DNA of 64,000 nt from an uncultured Bacteroidales bacterium (lineage in GTDB: Bacteria; Bacteroidota; Bacteroidia; Bacteroidales; P3): assembly GCA_944321735.1 (NCBI GenBank), contig CALUMK010000003.1, forward strand, positions 1 through 64,000, given 5' to 3'. Position numbers and translations under genes: made by a program. A model generated the notes under the pieces. It did not search any database, was not told the origin of the DNA, and saw nothing but the letters and a program-made list of their open reading frames with translations. Positions 1 through 8,429 of this stretch are shown here, piece after piece. Position 1 is the first letter of the stretch; the number at the start of each line of letters is the position of its first letter.

Positions 1-44
1 TGGTACTGCGTCTAAAGCGTGGGAGAGTAGGTCGTCGCCGCCCA
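1..44 (+). rRNA. rrf: 5S ribosomal RNA, 3' end only
   Basis: The first bases match the 3' third of a bacterial 5S rRNA: the GGTACTGC segment, a GTGGGAGAGTAGGTCG segment and the closing strand of helix I. The 5' part lies outside the window, so an rRNA operon probably ends here. A strong terminator follows within a few bases. The exact 3' end is approximate. Confidence 0.85.
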
Positions 45-48
45 CAGA

Positions 49-78
49 GGGCGACCATCCGGTCGCCCTTTTTTTTTT
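49..78 (+). terminator. Rho-independent terminator of the rRNA operon
   Basis: A perfect 8-bp stem (GGGCGACC at 49-56 and GGTCGCCC at 61-68) with a 4-base loop is followed by ten T residues. It sits immediately after the 5S rRNA end, where an rRNA operon terminator is expected. Confidence 0.9.
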
Positions 79-129
79 ATTCGATAGTGTAGTCTGTTTT
101 GATGCACCCTTTTTTTTATTCTGAATATT

Positions 130-636
130 ATGGCAATAGTAAGGAAAGTAAAGGATATGCAGCCGCAGATTGCGGAAAACGTGTTTTTGGCGGAAAATGC
201 TACGGTATTGGGTGATGTGAGGATAGGAAAAGATTCCAGTATCTGGTATGGAGCCATATTGCGGGGCGATGTGGGTTCCATCACGATTGGCGAACGGAGC
301 AATATCCAGGACGGGGTGGTGATTCATGCCACGCAAGGAGAGTCTGTAACCATTATCGGCAACGATGTTTCCGTAGGCCATAATGCCGTGGTGCATGGCG
401 CTAAGATTGGCAATGATGTGCTGATTGGCATGGGGGCTGTGGTGATGGACAATGCCATTGTTCCCGATGGTACTGTTGTTGCCGCCGGGGCGGTAGTTTT
501 GGCCAATTCCGTGCTGGAACCGGGGATTTACGCTGGTGTCCCTGCCAAGAAAGTCAAGACCGGTTCAGATCAAATCACGAAGATGATACATGAAAATGCC
601 GGCCACTACCAGACTTATACGACTTGGTACGAATAA
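130..636 (+). CDS. Gamma-carbonic anhydrase family protein
   Basis: A 168-residue left-handed beta-helix protein of the gamma-carbonic anhydrase/YrdA-PaaY family. Hexapeptide repeats run from about residue 20 to 135. The three metal-ligand histidines of the family are visible as H66, H84 and H89 (the last two in a VGHNAVVHG segment). Family members are cytosolic trimers binding zinc or iron at subunit interfaces. Some hydrate CO2, while for many YrdA-like members activity is unproven. The start is the first ATG after the rRNA terminator. The stop lies 3 bases from the convergent CNNM gene. Assignment to the family is firm; the reaction is inferred. Confidence 0.9.
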   Translation: MAIVRKVKDMQPQIAENVFLAENATVLGDVRIGKDSSIWYGAILRGDVGSITIGERSNIQDGVVIHATQGESVTIIGNDVSVGHNAVVHGAKIGNDVLIGMGAVVMDNAIVPDGTVVAAGAVVLANSVLEPGIYAGVPAKKVKTGSDQITKMIHENAGHYQTYTTWYE

Positions 637-639
637 GGC

Positions 640-1956
640 TTACTCCTCTTCGTCTTTCTCTGTCTCCTTTTCCGGATGCTTCGTGACTAACAGCTTATCG
701 ACCCGTTCCCCGTCCATATCCACGATTTCAAAATCCAGGTTTTTATAGGAGAACGTGTCGCCGGTCTGGGGAATCCGGCCCACCAGCAACATGGCAAGCC
801 CGCTCAATGTGTTGAAATCTTCTTCTTTGAGGTCGTCATATTCCGTGATGCCCATTTCGTCCATGAAGTCGTCCAGGTTCATCGAAGCATCGACCAACAT
901 TGAACCGTCTTTGCGGACTGTGATTTCTTCTTCCGTGTTCTCGTTTTCTTCCAAGATATCCCCGAAGATGCTTTCGCTCAGGTCGTGCAGCGTCACGATT
1001 CCCTCCGTGTAACCGTATTCATTGACAACCACCCCGAATTTCTTCTTGTTCTGCTTGAAGAGTTCCAACACCTTGTTGGCTGGCAAGCTTTCCGGAATGT
1101 ACAGTGCCGGCTGCGCGATGCTCCGCAAGTCGAAGTCGGCGTCGCTCTTGGACTGCATCAGGAAAATGTCCTTGACCGAGACCACTCCGACGATGCTGTC
1201 TTTATTCTGATCCACTAAAAGGTATTTGCTGAAATTGCTTTCCCCTATGGTTTTGAAGACAGTAGCCTTGCTGTCGTTGGTGTGCAGGACTACGATATCC
1301 GGACGGCTGGTCATCAGCTCGTTGGCTCGTTTGTCGGAGAACCGGAAAACGTCCTTGAGCATCTCGCTCTCATCCTGGTCAAGGACTCCGGCTTCCGAAC
1401 TCTGATGCAGGATCAGTTTGAGCTCCTCTTCTGTAATGGATTGTTTCTGCGAGGTGGAAATCCCCAACAGCTTATTGATCCCTTTTGTGGAAGCACTCAG
1501 GATGAATACGAAAGGCTTGGCGATTTTGCTGAGGAACTGGATGAAACGGCAGAAGCTGCAGGCGTATTTTTCCGGATTGGCCAGCCCTATGGATTTAGGA
1601 ACCAATTCCCCAATCACAATCGACAAGTACGTGATGAAAGCCACGGTCAGCACCATCGCCAGTTCGTCCGCGTAGGGCTGCAGCCAGGAAATGTGGTCGA
1701 ACAGTTTGGCTACTTGGTTGGCAATCGTGACCCCGCCGAAAGCACCGGAGATGATTCCGATCAAAGTAATCCCGATTTGTATCGTGGAAAGGTATTTTTC
1801 AGTGTCTTCCAATTGTTTGATAACCAATTTGGCCGCCTTGTTGCCTTTGGCCTGCATGTTTTCCAGTCGGCTTCGGCTCGAAGAAACCAAGGCGATTTCG
1901 TACATGGCGAAAAGGCCGTTCATCAATAAGAGAAGTATAAGAATCAGAAATTCCAT
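640..1956 (-). CDS. CNNM/CBS-domain transporter, hemolysin C/CorC family
   Basis: A 438-residue inner-membrane protein with the usual architecture of the HlyC/CorC (UPF0053) family. A CNNM membrane domain covers about residues 1-190, with hydrophobic segments near 1-25, 60-80 and 98-120 and the conserved GELVPKSIGL segment. A CBS pair follows at about 205-330, then a CorC_HlyC C-terminal domain at about 345-430 and an acidic tail. Family members export or regulate Mg2+ and other divalent ions. The 'hemolysin' name is historical. In this phylum GldE, a gliding-motility protein, belongs to the same family, but nothing here singles that role out. It reads alone, convergent with the carbonic anhydrase gene. 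Confidence 0.88.
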   Translation of the reverse strand: MEFLILILLLLMNGLFAMYEIALVSSSRSRLENMQAKGNKAAKLVIKQLEDTEKYLSTIQIGITLIGIISGAFGGVTIANQVAKLFDHISWLQPYADELAMVLTVAFITYLSIVIGELVPKSIGLANPEKYACSFCRFIQFLSKIAKPFVFILSASTKGINKLLGISTSQKQSITEEELKLILHQSSEAGVLDQDESEMLKDVFRFSDKRANELMTSRPDIVVLHTNDSKATVFKTIGESNFSKYLLVDQNKDSIVGVVSVKDIFLMQSKSDADFDLRSIAQPALYIPESLPANKVLELFKQNKKKFGVVVNEYGYTEGIVTLHDLSESIFGDILEENENTEEEITVRKDGSMLVDASMNLDDFMDEMGITEYDDLKEEDFNTLSGLAMLLVGRIPQTGDTFSYKNLDFEIVDMDGERVDKLLVTKHPEKETEKDEEE

Positions 1957-2120
1957 GTTTTAAATTTGTCTTTTGGTTTTAAAGCAGGCTGTGTCTTAAA
2001 GGAAGCCTGAATTTTTTTTCTTTTACAAGATTAGGAACCCATCGGAAGTAGCGAGCTCCAGTTGCGGAAAGAACCCTTGGCGCTCGACCTCGGCTTCTGC
2101 CGCTGGAAGAACAGCTTCAT

Positions 2121-2951
2121 CTACATCCGTCGGCTCATCTTATCGGTTTGCTGGAAATGCCGTTGCATCTTGATTCTTTCGTGCCGCGAATAAAGGCGGC
2201 TCAGGAAAGGAAGCGCCCGCATGAACGGGTAGGCCATCGCGAACAGTTTGGACGGATATACCTTGTATCGGCCTTTGCGGATGCCTTTGAATACCGCCTG
2301 TGCCACTTTTTCTGGCTTTTGACGCAGAAAAGGCAGCAGCGGGCATTCCTCCTGCGCGGCTTTGCAGAAAAAATCCGTCTTGGTGGCAACCGGATAGACC
2401 CGCATCAGCCGCAGCCAAGCCGGTTTCTCGTAGTCATAAGTCTTCAAGAAACCGTCCAAGGCCGATTTGGTGCTGCAATAGAGCGCGTAATACGGCAGCG
2501 GTACCATTGCGACTGCCGAAATGGTGCTGACAAACAGTCTCCTCCGAAATTCCGGATTAGGATTCGTCTTGAGGTCGGTAAAGGCCTGCAAGGCATATAT
2601 TTGTCCTATTGTGTTGGTTTCAAATATCTTGTGGATATGCTTCCAATAGGCATCGCCCGAAAGTCCTGATTCCTGCAAGCATTCCCGGTACGCAAAACCG
2701 GCGTTGGCAATGCAGACATCGATGCCTCCCCACTGTTCTTTGGCATACAGGAAACAACGGTCGATTTCTTCAGGCAAGGAAAAATCGGCTTGGAACGGGA
2801 AGATTACGCCCGTTTTCGATGGGATGGCCTCGGTATGCCGCGCTATGGCTAAGATCCGGTTCGTGCCGTCTTGAGCAAGAAGCTTGGTCAGATGCCATCC
2901 TATGCCGGATGAGGCTCCGGTCAAGAGGATGCGTAAATGAGAAGTTTCCAT
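2121..2951 (-). CDS. Short-chain dehydrogenase/reductase (SDR)
   Basis: A 276-residue classical SDR. The N-terminus carries the TGASSGIG dinucleotide-binding motif at residues 11-18, the NAG motif near residue 83, and a catalytic Y158-xxx-K162 pair (YCSTK) with serines just upstream around 142-145. The C-terminal 60 residues are basic and hydrophobic, as in membrane-associated SDRs acting on lipids or retinol-like substrates. The substrate cannot be read from sequence. It lies one base downstream of the LUD-domain gene on the same strand, so the two are probably co-transcribed. Confidence 0.88.
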   Translation of the reverse strand: METSHLRILLTGASSGIGWHLTKLLAQDGTNRILAIARHTEAIPSKTGVIFPFQADFSLPEEIDRCFLYAKEQWGGIDVCIANAGFAYRECLQESGLSGDAYWKHIHKIFETNTIGQIYALQAFTDLKTNPNPEFRRRLFVSTISAVAMVPLPYYALYCSTKSALDGFLKTYDYEKPAWLRLMRVYPVATKTDFFCKAAQEECPLLPFLRQKPEKVAQAVFKGIRKGRYKVYPSKLFAMAYPFMRALPFLSRLYSRHERIKMQRHFQQTDKMSRRM

Positions 2952-2952
2952 G

Positions 2953-3588
2953 TCAGAGACCGAGTTCTTGCTTGATGAGGATCACGGAAATGCGTCCTTT
3001 GGGATAACTTTTTTCGGTGATCAGCCAGGAATTGCAGATGCGGTCGGGACTTTGGCAGTCCATGCAGGTTCCTGTCTTGATGCAAGGTGTATGGAATCCG
3101 CTGTGTCTGGCCGCGTTCTTGGGAGCTGCAATGGTCCGGATCCGGTTCATCGCCGCTTCGATATCCGGGACAATCTTGTTGATTCCTACGAAAATGACTA
3201 CGTTTTCCGGGCCGAAATTGATGCCTCCGATTCGGTTGCCAATCATATCGAGGTTGACCAATTGCCCTTTCTGGGTCAAAGCGTTGGTTCCAGTCAGGAA
3301 CAAGTCGGCCAGCAGGGCCTGTTTGCGCCAGTATATCTTTTGCGTCTGGCTGAAAGAGGCATCGAATGTAAGGATAGGAACTTTATCCGACTGTTTTCCC
3401 AGCTCTTCCAATACACCGGTGGCCCGCATGGTCATCGAGTCACCCCATGTATAGGTCCGTACTTGGAGGGTAGGAAGTATCTTTTCGAAAAAAATCCGAT
3501 TCGCCTTTTGGGGGCTTTCGGCCAAATAAGCGTTGAACTTATTCTTTTGCAGTGCTTGGAGTGTGCTCTCTATAAGAGGGTCTTCCAT
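2953..3588 (-). CDS. LUD-domain protein (LutC/DUF162 family)
   Basis: A 211-residue LUD-domain protein, with the family's GDSMTM segment near the start and a central TGTNALTQKGQLVNLD segment. The C-terminal third has a cysteine cluster, CIKTGTCMDCQSPDRIC, found in stand-alone members of the family. LutC works with LutA and LutB in L-lactate oxidation, but neither partner is nearby, so the role is open. I place the start at the ATG at 3588. The frame stays open for another 460 bases upstream, but that stretch does not resemble protein. It is the first gene of a two-gene unit with the SDR. Confidence 0.8.
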   Translation of the reverse strand: MEDPLIESTLQALQKNKFNAYLAESPQKANRIFFEKILPTLQVRTYTWGDSMTMRATGVLEELGKQSDKVPILTFDASFSQTQKIYWRKQALLADLFLTGTNALTQKGQLVNLDMIGNRIGGINFGPENVVIFVGINKIVPDIEAAMNRIRTIAAPKNAARHSGFHTPCIKTGTCMDCQSPDRICNSWLITEKSYPKGRISVILIKQELGL

Positions 3589-4057
3589 GAAGGCTTGAAA
3601 TAGGTTAAACAAATGAAGAGGCAGGCTTGGAATAGCGTATTCTCGCGAACCTAAAATGTCCGCTTGCTCTTCAGGATTCTTTTGCAAAAATAGCAGTTGG
3701 GCGGCAAACTTCCAAACCCTGTTCTGTGAGCGGGGAATCAAATTGCACGGAATCTTTTCCAATGCGGTTAGTTGCAGCTTTGTTGATTGAAGAAGAAAAC
3801 AGATTTTTCCAGAAAATAAAAAATGCAGGTTTCTTAAAGAGAAACATGCAGTAGCTTTTGGGGGAAAGTGAAAGCCTTGTAAGACAAAGAAAACGGAGGA
3901 AACCGAGTGGATTGAATCTGCTCGGTTTTTTTTGTTTTTGTGGCAATCTGGGTCGGAACAAAGAAAAATAGTACTTTTACAAATTCGTGAGATGGATTTA
4001 GCAGGAGGCAAGTTGGCAGTTTCGTGAGCCGGACAAGCGGATATATGCAATAGTATT
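3589..4057. other. Intergenic region between divergent genes
   Basis: About 470 bases between the LUD gene (minus) and the SpmAB-like gene (plus). It is A/T rich with several homopolymer runs and should hold two divergent promoters. I see no good match to the Bacteroidota consensus with correct spacing, no repeat, and no convincing small gene, although a minus-strand reading frame stays open through it. Confidence 0.5.
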
Positions 4058-5293
4058 ATGGTACTGAATTATATTTGGATAGCATTCTTTTTGATTGCCT
4101 TTGCGGTGGCAGTGGCAACATTCGCTTTCACAGGGGATGCCGGGGTGTTCAAGAGCATTATCGATGCTACTTTTTCGGCAGCGGAGATGGCCGTGATGGA
4201 TATTGCTTTGCCTTTGGTCGGGGTGATGACCCTTTGGCTCGGTTTGATGAACATTGGGGAAAAAGCCGGGGCTATCCGTTTCCTGTCGAAAATCGTAGGG
4301 CCTTTTTTCCATAAGCTTTTCCCGGAAATTCCGGTCAATCATCCGGCGACAGGCCAGCTGTTGCTCAATTTTTCGGCTAATATGTTAGGATTGGACAATG
4401 CGGCTACTCCTATCGGTTTGAAAGCCATGAGCAGCATGCAGGAACTGAATGCCAAGAAAGATACGGCCAGCAACGCCCAAATCATGTTTCTGGTCATTAA
4501 TACATCCGGCCTTACGATTATTCCCATATCCATTCTGGCGCAACGGGCCATCCTTGGGGCGGCCAATCCTACCGATGTGTTCGTGCCCATCCTGATAGCC
4601 ACCTACTGCTCCACCTTGGGCGGCATTATTTATGTGTCGATTCGGCAGAAAATCAATTTGTTCAACAAGACTGTCATGCTATGGATCGGAGGTTTGACCG
4701 CCGCCATTGCCGGTCTGATGCTTTATTGCATGTCGCTGGAGCCAGAGGAGCTGGCCCGTTTTTCGTCTCTGATAGGAAACGGTCTGTTGCTGCTGATTAT
4801 CACGGCTTTTATAGCAGGGGGGCTTTACAAAAGAATCAATGTGTACGATGCCTTTATCGAAGGAGCCAAGGAGGGATTCACGACTATTATCAAGATAATC
4901 CCTTATCTGATAGCCATGTTGGTGGGAATTGCCGTGTTCCGGGCTTCGGGGGCGATGGGGTATCTGATTGACGGGCTTGCGTGGTGCTTCAGTTCGATAG
5001 GGCTGAATACCGATTTTGTGGGGGCATTGCCCACGGCTTTTATGAAGCCTTTGAGCGGAAGCGGCGCCAGGGCGATGATGGTGGAAGCCATGGCGACCTA
5101 CGGCGCGGACAGCTTCGTGGGGCGTCTCTCCTGCCTTTTCCAAGGAGCGGCTGATACTACGTTTTATATCATTGCATTGTATTTCGGATCCGTGGGTATC
5201 CGCAAGACCCGTTATGCCATTCAGGCCGGTTTGATAGCCGATTTGATTGGAGTCGTTGCCGCTATTTTGGTGGCTTATGTGTTCTTTCATTGA
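4058..5293 (+). CDS. SpmA-SpmB fusion, nucleoside-recognition (Gate) domain membrane protein
   Basis: A 411-residue polytopic membrane protein made of two Gate domains. The N-terminal half (about 1-200) resembles spore maturation protein SpmA. The C-terminal half (about 210-411) resembles SpmB, ending with a GSGARAMMVE segment, a FQGAADTTFY segment and a last hydrophobic helix. Bacillus encodes these as separate genes, while fused forms are common in non-sporulating Bacteroidota. Their substrate is unknown; similarity to nucleoside transporters suggests transport. It is monocistronic here, with 160 bases before the next gene. Confidence 0.87.
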   Translation: MVLNYIWIAFFLIAFAVAVATFAFTGDAGVFKSIIDATFSAAEMAVMDIALPLVGVMTLWLGLMNIGEKAGAIRFLSKIVGPFFHKLFPEIPVNHPATGQLLLNFSANMLGLDNAATPIGLKAMSSMQELNAKKDTASNAQIMFLVINTSGLTIIPISILAQRAILGAANPTDVFVPILIATYCSTLGGIIYVSIRQKINLFNKTVMLWIGGLTAAIAGLMLYCMSLEPEELARFSSLIGNGLLLLIITAFIAGGLYKRINVYDAFIEGAKEGFTTIIKIIPYLIAMLVGIAVFRASGAMGYLIDGLAWCFSSIGLNTDFVGALPTAFMKPLSGSGARAMMVEAMATYGADSFVGRLSCLFQGAADTTFYIIALYFGSVGIRKTRYAIQAGLIADLIGVVAAILVAYVFFH

Positions 5294-5455
5294 GAAGGCT
5301 GCTGGCAGACTGGGTTAACCGATTGTTTTGATGAATCATGGAGATGAGTTTCGCCGTGTTTGTCCCGGCGGAGGGGGGTGAAGTTGTTTTAAATGGAGGG
5401 GGATGCCTTGGAAAGATAGGTTTCGATAGGCATCGGCCATTATAAAAAGAAGAGA

Positions 5456-6697
5456 ATGAGAAAACTGCTTTTTATCTTGTTGTCAGCGTGCTTGCTGACG
5501 TATGTGCAGGCTCAGACGCCTACCGGATTCGGTACGGTCTTGGTGGAATCGTCCAATTCTGATTATGAGTCTTTGCCGGTCATCAATCTGCGGAGTTCCG
5601 ATTACCTGACGGTCAGTTTCGATGATTTGCTGGACAGGGACATGGCCTTGCGCTACCGGGTGATCCACCTCAATACCGACGGCACGCTCTCCCCTTTGCG
5701 GGAAATCGAGTATATGGATGGGATTAACAAGACCGATATCACCAATACGAACCTTTCGTTCAACACCCGAACCAATTATGTGCATTACGAATTCCGTTTC
5801 CCGGAGGGGAGGCGTAACGTGAAGGTGTCGGGGGCTTTCTGTTTCGAGGTTTTCGAGGCTTCGGATCCCGACAATGTGATGTTGCGCATTCCGTTCATGG
5901 TCTGCGAGCCTTCGGTTTTGGTGGATGTGGACGTGAAGGTTCCCCGGAGGGTGGAATGGAGGATGTCGCGTCAGGAACTGGCTGTGGTGGTGGATGCCAG
6001 CGAGTGTCCCTACCAGATTCTGCAAGCGGATAGGACATTGAAGGTCTTTGCCCAGCAAAACCAGAACACGACCACGATTCGTCAGCTGCCGATGCTGTTC
6101 CAGGTGGGTTCGCGCTACGAGTACCGGGACAAGGACGAGATGGTGTTCGACGGTCTGAGCGAGTTCCGGAACTTCGATATCCGTCCGGTGGAGCATTCGG
6201 GCTGGGGCGTGGAGACGACCTATATCCTGCGGGACCGCTGGAACGCTTTGCTCTTGAAGCAGAAAAGCCGGGAGTACAAGCCTTATATACAGGATGACGA
6301 TATCAACGGGAATTATGCTGTCAAGGCCGAGCGTATGGACAATTCGGCTATTGAAGCCGAGTATGTGGATGTCCGTTTCCTGCTGGAAGATGTGGAACCG
6401 GTGGAAGGCCGGGATATCTATGTCGTGGGTAAGTTCAATAACTGGGAATGCACCGAAACCAACAAAATGGTCTATTATCCGGACATGCAGCTCTATTCGG
6501 TCACCTTGCCGCTCAAACAGGGCTTCTACGATTATATGTATGCCTGCGTGGAGAATGGCAAGCTGGATATGCCGCGTTTGGAAGGAAACAATCAGGAAAC
6601 GGAGAACGACTATTTCGTTTATGTGTTCTACCGAGAGCCGGGGGGAAGGTATGATAAGTTGCTGGGGGTGGTCAAGGCCAACAGCCGGGATATTTAG
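5456..6697 (+). CDS. DUF5103 protein, type IX secretion 'plug' family
   Basis: A 413-residue exported protein. Residues 1-19 form a signal peptide (MRKLLFILLSACLL core, cleaved after VQAQ). The mature part is beta-rich and matches the two-domain DUF5103 family, whose Flavobacterium member Plug closes the periplasmic side of the SprA translocon of the type IX secretion system. A carbohydrate-binding-like segment (GKFNNWECTETNKM, near residue 325) belongs to the C-terminal domain. No other T9SS gene is in the window, so the secretion role is inferred from the family. Confidence 0.82.
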   Translation: MRKLLFILLSACLLTYVQAQTPTGFGTVLVESSNSDYESLPVINLRSSDYLTVSFDDLLDRDMALRYRVIHLNTDGTLSPLREIEYMDGINKTDITNTNLSFNTRTNYVHYEFRFPEGRRNVKVSGAFCFEVFEASDPDNVMLRIPFMVCEPSVLVDVDVKVPRRVEWRMSRQELAVVVDASECPYQILQADRTLKVFAQQNQNTTTIRQLPMLFQVGSRYEYRDKDEMVFDGLSEFRNFDIRPVEHSGWGVETTYILRDRWNALLLKQKSREYKPYIQDDDINGNYAVKAERMDNSAIEAEYVDVRFLLEDVEPVEGRDIYVVGKFNNWECTETNKMVYYPDMQLYSVTLPLKQGFYDYMYACVENGKLDMPRLEGNNQETENDYFVYVFYREPGGRYDKLLGVVKANSRDI

Positions 6698-6806
6698 CGG
6701 AGTGTGATAACGGGCAATCTACGGCGTTGTTGGGTGAAAATTAGAAGACAGGGATGTTAGAGAGGCGGAAATGAGGGGAAAAGTATTGATTGTAGGATAA
6801 TTGACA

Positions 6807-8246
6807 ATGGAAGAAGTCGTAAGGAAGTATTTTGAAGAATGGAAAGGGGAGAAACCGGCAGAGATGGGCTTGTTGCCGGCATCGGGTTCGCATAGGAAGT
6901 ATTACAGGATTGGCTATTCCGAAGGCTCTGTATTAGGGGTTTATAATGAGAGCGAAGAGGAAAATGCGGCATACATTTCCTTTACTCGCCAGTTTCGGCA
7001 GGAAGGTCTGCTTGTGCCGGAACTTTGCCATGTCTGCAAGGACAAGAGGGTCTATTTTGTAGAGGATTTGGGCGATACAACTTTGTTTTCCCTGTTGCCC
7101 CATGGAGAAGCTTATCCTGGAATCCGTCAGGAAGACGGGAGTTTCAGTCCGCTTTTTGAACTTTACTGCCAAGTGTTGCGAGCCCTTTTGGATTTCCAGA
7201 CGGCAGGCGGGCCGGCAGGTTTGGATTACAGCCATGTCTATCCGGTAGAGGCTTTCGACCGCGAGGCGATGCTTTGGGATTTGAACCATTTCAAATATTT
7301 CTTTCTGAAATTGAGCGGGATGGGGTTTTCCGAATCCGCCTTGCAGCAGGATTTTGAACGTTTGGCCGATTTGCTGGCACCGGAAACGACCCATTATTTC
7401 ATGTACCGGGATTTCCAGTCGCGCAACATCATGCTCAAGGACGGACATGCCTGGTTCATCGACTTTCAGGGTGGCCGCAAAGGGCCATTGGCTTACGATG
7501 TGGCTTCGTTGCTGTTCGATGCCAAGGCGAACCTTCCGGAGGAATGGCGTTCGGCCTTGCTGGACTATTATATCGAGGAGGCTTCGTTGCGTATAGATAC
7601 TTTCGATGCCGAGATGTTCCGTACTTCGTTTTCCGCTTGCGTGCTGATGCGGATCCTGCAAGCGATGGGGACATACGGTTTGCGAGGGCTTTACGAGCGC
7701 AAATCCTTGTTCTTGAAAAGCATACCTTTTGCGATTCGAAATTTGTCCCGCCTGGTGGACAAGGGACTGCTGCCATATTCCTTGCCGGAAATAGAACGTC
7801 TGATCCGGGTGTTGCGCGATTCGCATTGGGCTTCTTTCGACAAGCCTTTTTCGAGCCGGTTGAAATTGAAGGTGGGCAGTTTTTCCTATAAGAAAGGCTT
7901 GCCGGCGGCGGAAGACGAGCATGGTGGCGGCTTTGTGTTCGATTGCCGTTTCCTGCCCAATCCGGGTCGGGAGGAAGCCTACAAAGACTTGACAGGCCGC
8001 AGCCCGGAAGTGAGGGCCTTTTTGGCGTTATATCCGGAAGTGTCGGAGTTTCTGCAAAATTGTTTGCAAATGGTGCGTCCGGCAGTTCTGAAGTACATTG
8101 AACGGGATTTCGAGAGCCTTAGCCTGATGTTCGGCTGTACCGGCGGCCAGCACCGTTCGGTCTATTGCGCCGAGGCGATGGCTCGTTTGCTGAAGGAGAA
8201 TTTTGATGTGCAAGTGGAACTCCGGCATTGGGTACATCCGGAATAA
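6807..8246 (+). CDS. Sugar kinase-like phosphotransferase fused to a RapZ C-terminal domain
   Basis: A 479-residue two-domain protein. Residues 1-330 are an APH-type kinase with a GSHRKYYRI nucleotide-binding loop, a catalytic YRDFQSRNIM segment near residue 200 and an IDFQGG metal-binding segment. AmgK, which phosphorylates N-acetylmuramate in cell-wall recycling, is of this type. Residues from about 352 form a RapZ C-terminal domain with KGLP, FVFDCRFLPNPG and GCTGGQHRSV segments. The P-loop half of enterobacterial RapZ, the adaptor for GlmY/RNase E control of glmS, is absent. The reading frame can start at TTG 6801; I prefer the ATG at 6807. A link between cell-wall sugar phosphorylation and sensing is inferred. 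Confidence 0.83.
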   Translation: MEEVVRKYFEEWKGEKPAEMGLLPASGSHRKYYRIGYSEGSVLGVYNESEEENAAYISFTRQFRQEGLLVPELCHVCKDKRVYFVEDLGDTTLFSLLPHGEAYPGIRQEDGSFSPLFELYCQVLRALLDFQTAGGPAGLDYSHVYPVEAFDREAMLWDLNHFKYFFLKLSGMGFSESALQQDFERLADLLAPETTHYFMYRDFQSRNIMLKDGHAWFIDFQGGRKGPLAYDVASLLFDAKANLPEEWRSALLDYYIEEASLRIDTFDAEMFRTSFSACVLMRILQAMGTYGLRGLYERKSLFLKSIPFAIRNLSRLVDKGLLPYSLPEIERLIRVLRDSHWASFDKPFSSRLKLKVGSFSYKKGLPAAEDEHGGGFVFDCRFLPNPGREEAYKDLTGRSPEVRAFLALYPEVSEFLQNCLQMVRPAVLKYIERDFESLSLMFGCTGGQHRSVYCAEAMARLLKENFDVQVELRHWVHPE

Positions 8247-8325
8247 GCGGCCGGCATCAAAGCAAACTCGCTCGAAAGTGGAATAGGTTTCGTTTGCCGA
8301 GATCCGAGGCGGTTTTTATAGGAAG

Positions 8326-8357
8326 TTTGCAAGGACTTGATTTTTGAACTAATTTTG
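8326..8357 (+). promoter_or_regulatory. Bacteroidota-type promoter
   Basis: TTTG at 8326-8329, a 20-base spacer, and TAATTTTG at 8350-8357 match the phylum's -33/-7 consensus exactly. Transcription would begin near 8364. This supports the ATG at 8430 over the upstream TTG at 8337 as the start of the next gene. Confidence 0.75.
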
Positions 8358-8429
8358 CAACTTTCTGCTGCATGTCGTGGTAGCGGCAGGCGCAGATACC
8401 GGATTATTCAAATAGAAAACAGGAAAACA

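Noticed and set aside
1282..1929. 215-codon plus-strand open frame
   Set aside because: Antisense to the CNNM/CBS gene, which has clear domain landmarks.
1985..2019. Hairpin CAGGCT/AGCCTG followed by eight T on the plus strand
   Set aside because: It reads as a plus-strand terminator but no plus-strand gene ends upstream, and on the minus strand it lacks a T-run.
3589..4050. N-terminal extension of the LUD protein (open frame to 4,050)
   Set aside because: The translation of this stretch has no family similarity and is low in protein-like composition; it is intergenic.
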